Shown here in pieces: positions 32,312-33,658 of a DNA stretch of 33,658 nucleotides (its first letter is position 1; each line of letters opens with the position of its first letter). The translations under genes were made by a program, and so were the position numbers. Under the pieces are notes generated by a model. That model had not been told where the DNA came from. It worked only from the letters and a program-made list of their open reading frames with translations, and searched no databases. The stretch lies in NCBI GenBank assembly GCA_024364805.1, contig CM044489.1:84294751-84328408 (forward strand). The letters run 5' to 3'. This DNA comes from Euprymna scolopes (taxonomy: Eukaryota; Mollusca; Cephalopoda; Sepiida; Sepiolidae).

Positions 32312-33581
32312 GTTTACTCGGACGTCTTAAAAGTTTTTTGCACTATAAAGAACTGGTTTCAGTCATTTTGAAAAACATGAATGTGTACTTATAATTTTAC
32401 ACCTATTGCAGGCGGTTGCTGCGACTGGTCTACATATCAATAACACTAGGATAAGCATATGAACGTACTTCTGGGTTCGATTTATACTCAAATGGGCAGT
32501 AAAACTTATTTTTAGCTTTCGTTGACAAGTTTTGTAATATAAGACATTTGATCTTTTTATTCTGAATTGTTTTTACTTTACTTTCAAACCGTGTTATTGA
32601 ATATTCACAGCTTATTTGAAGGAACCGAAGAGTTGGCTTGCTTATAATGTAATAAAACCATTGATTTGTGGAACCGTAAAGGAAAAGAGAAAATCTCCAT
32701 GTTCAGTCAACATAGTTTTTAGCAGCCAGGATCATCGTCTTAACATGCGTCCATTTAATTTGCACGCTTAGTTACATTAATGTTCTTTCATACTTAAATG
32801 GATAGAACGATAAACACACAGGGCTCTTATGTATCACTTCAATTTGCGTATTAAATGTTAACATTAGTTCTTTTTTTGTTAAGGGATCACTGTTTATCAA
32901 GATCCAATGGCCACTCGAGGAAATTGTTATGAAATACCTAAATAATCGGTAACGGTTGATTATTTTAAGAGGACGGCTCAAAAAAGATTTTACATTAGAT
33001 TTGAAAACGGCCATGGTATAGTTAGCAGGGAAATAGTCCGGTGATATTGAATTCAACAGATGAAGTGTTTTAAGAAAAGAACGCTTTCTTGTGGAATTTT
33101 CATTAAGTTTTAAGCACTGATAGAGTAAGGGAATTTATTATTGACAGTTGTGGCAATAAGACCAGTGTTTGTTGTGAATGCTTTGAAAGGGGGAAAATAG
33201 ATTGAAGCTCAGTTAAGTACTTATCATGAAAATATTTAGTAATGCATTCAAACTGTCTGCACGGAAAGAAAATGGAGAAAATCTTTAACCCATATATTTT
33301 CGAAGCTAGGCCCTTTTTATCAGAGGATGAACATTAGTAAAATATACATCACTTGTGCATCATATTGAAAATAGATAAAAAATATTTTGTGAACTTAAAG
33401 TATTTTTTCAGTATAAGAAAAGATTAAAAGTTAATTTAATTCAATGAAATTCTAATATGTAAGTTCCAAGAAAATCAACGAGTCAAGGATTTTTCTTTAT
33501 TACAATTAATTGTAATAATGGATTAATACATATTGTAATTTATTCAATGTTTGTTTCCATTAAAACATTGTCATACTTATA
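32311..33581. other. Unassigned AT-rich stretch
   Basis: A 94-codon minus-strand ORF (32772-33056) is not recognised and lacks support. No RNA gene or element ends were seen. Confidence 0.45.
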
Positions 33582-33658
33582 TCTATATATCTATAAAAGT
33601 GAAAGTGTCCGTCTGTCACTGTGTCTGTGTGTCTGTGTACATTTCCTTACGCAATAAC
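33582..33658 (+). mobile_element. Helitron-like 5' end, cut by window edge
   Basis: TCTATATATCTATAAAAGTG, followed by repeated GTCTGT words, resembles the start of the 4296/4828 family (TATAAA...GTCTGTCTGT). The preceding base is A. The remainder lies beyond the window. Confidence 0.6.

Noticed and set aside
32405-32505. tRNA-like B box (GGGTTCGATT) at about 32475
   Set aside because: No matching acceptor, D or anticodon arms could be folded around it.

Overview
The window looks like non-coding, repeat-packed DNA from a mollusc, most probably an octopod cephalopod. The base composition is strongly AT-rich. There are long TA, CA, CT and ATT microsatellites, several dead LINE 3' ends whose C-terminal peptides resemble LINE families I associate with octopus genomes, Tc1/mariner remnants, and short elements with Helitron-like ends. 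The octopus assignment is inference from repeat style, not from a host gene. A run of N (12685-12913) shows this is an assembled eukaryotic contig with a gap inside a microsatellite. I could not support any intact protein-coding gene, and no host exon was recognised; the window reads as intergenic or intronic.

Layout. 1-1095 is the 3' end of a LINE with an RT YADD motif and poly-A tail; a second, shorter copy of the same family lies at 31486-31970. Two other LINE 3' ends sit at 9430-9700 and 11036-11236. 1715-2106 and 6288-6647 are copies of one ~300-bp repeat, each with a trinucleotide tail. Helitron-like elements (5' TC, 3' CTAG, insertion between A and T) occur at 3050-3502 (minus strand, carrying a tRNA-Arg(ACG)-like sequence), ~4296-4685, 4828-5137, 7745-8395, 21658-21715 (5' end only), 23466-23867 and 33582 to the window edge. 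A large imperfect palindrome lies at 3908-4250. A 5S-rRNA-derived SINE lies on the minus strand at 10612-10997. A degenerate 37-bp tandem array covers 11955-12262. A dead mariner (DD34D) lies at 14141-15385, a deleted Tc1/IS630-like transposase at 16790-17417 and a short TIR element with a transposase C-terminus at 17903-18323.

The most striking object is a 1206-bp inverted-repeat DNA transposon at 22251-23456. It has a perfect 8-bp target duplication, ~115-bp terminal repeats each holding a perfect TGACGTCA (CRE) octamer, a CpG-rich palindrome, a CCAAT box and a 112-codon ORF I cannot assign to a family. The rest (much of 24.1-31.4 kb and 32.3-33.5 kb) is AT-rich sequence with a few dispersed repeat pairs. 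The elements do not form a pathway; they record successive insertions, duplications and microsatellite growth.
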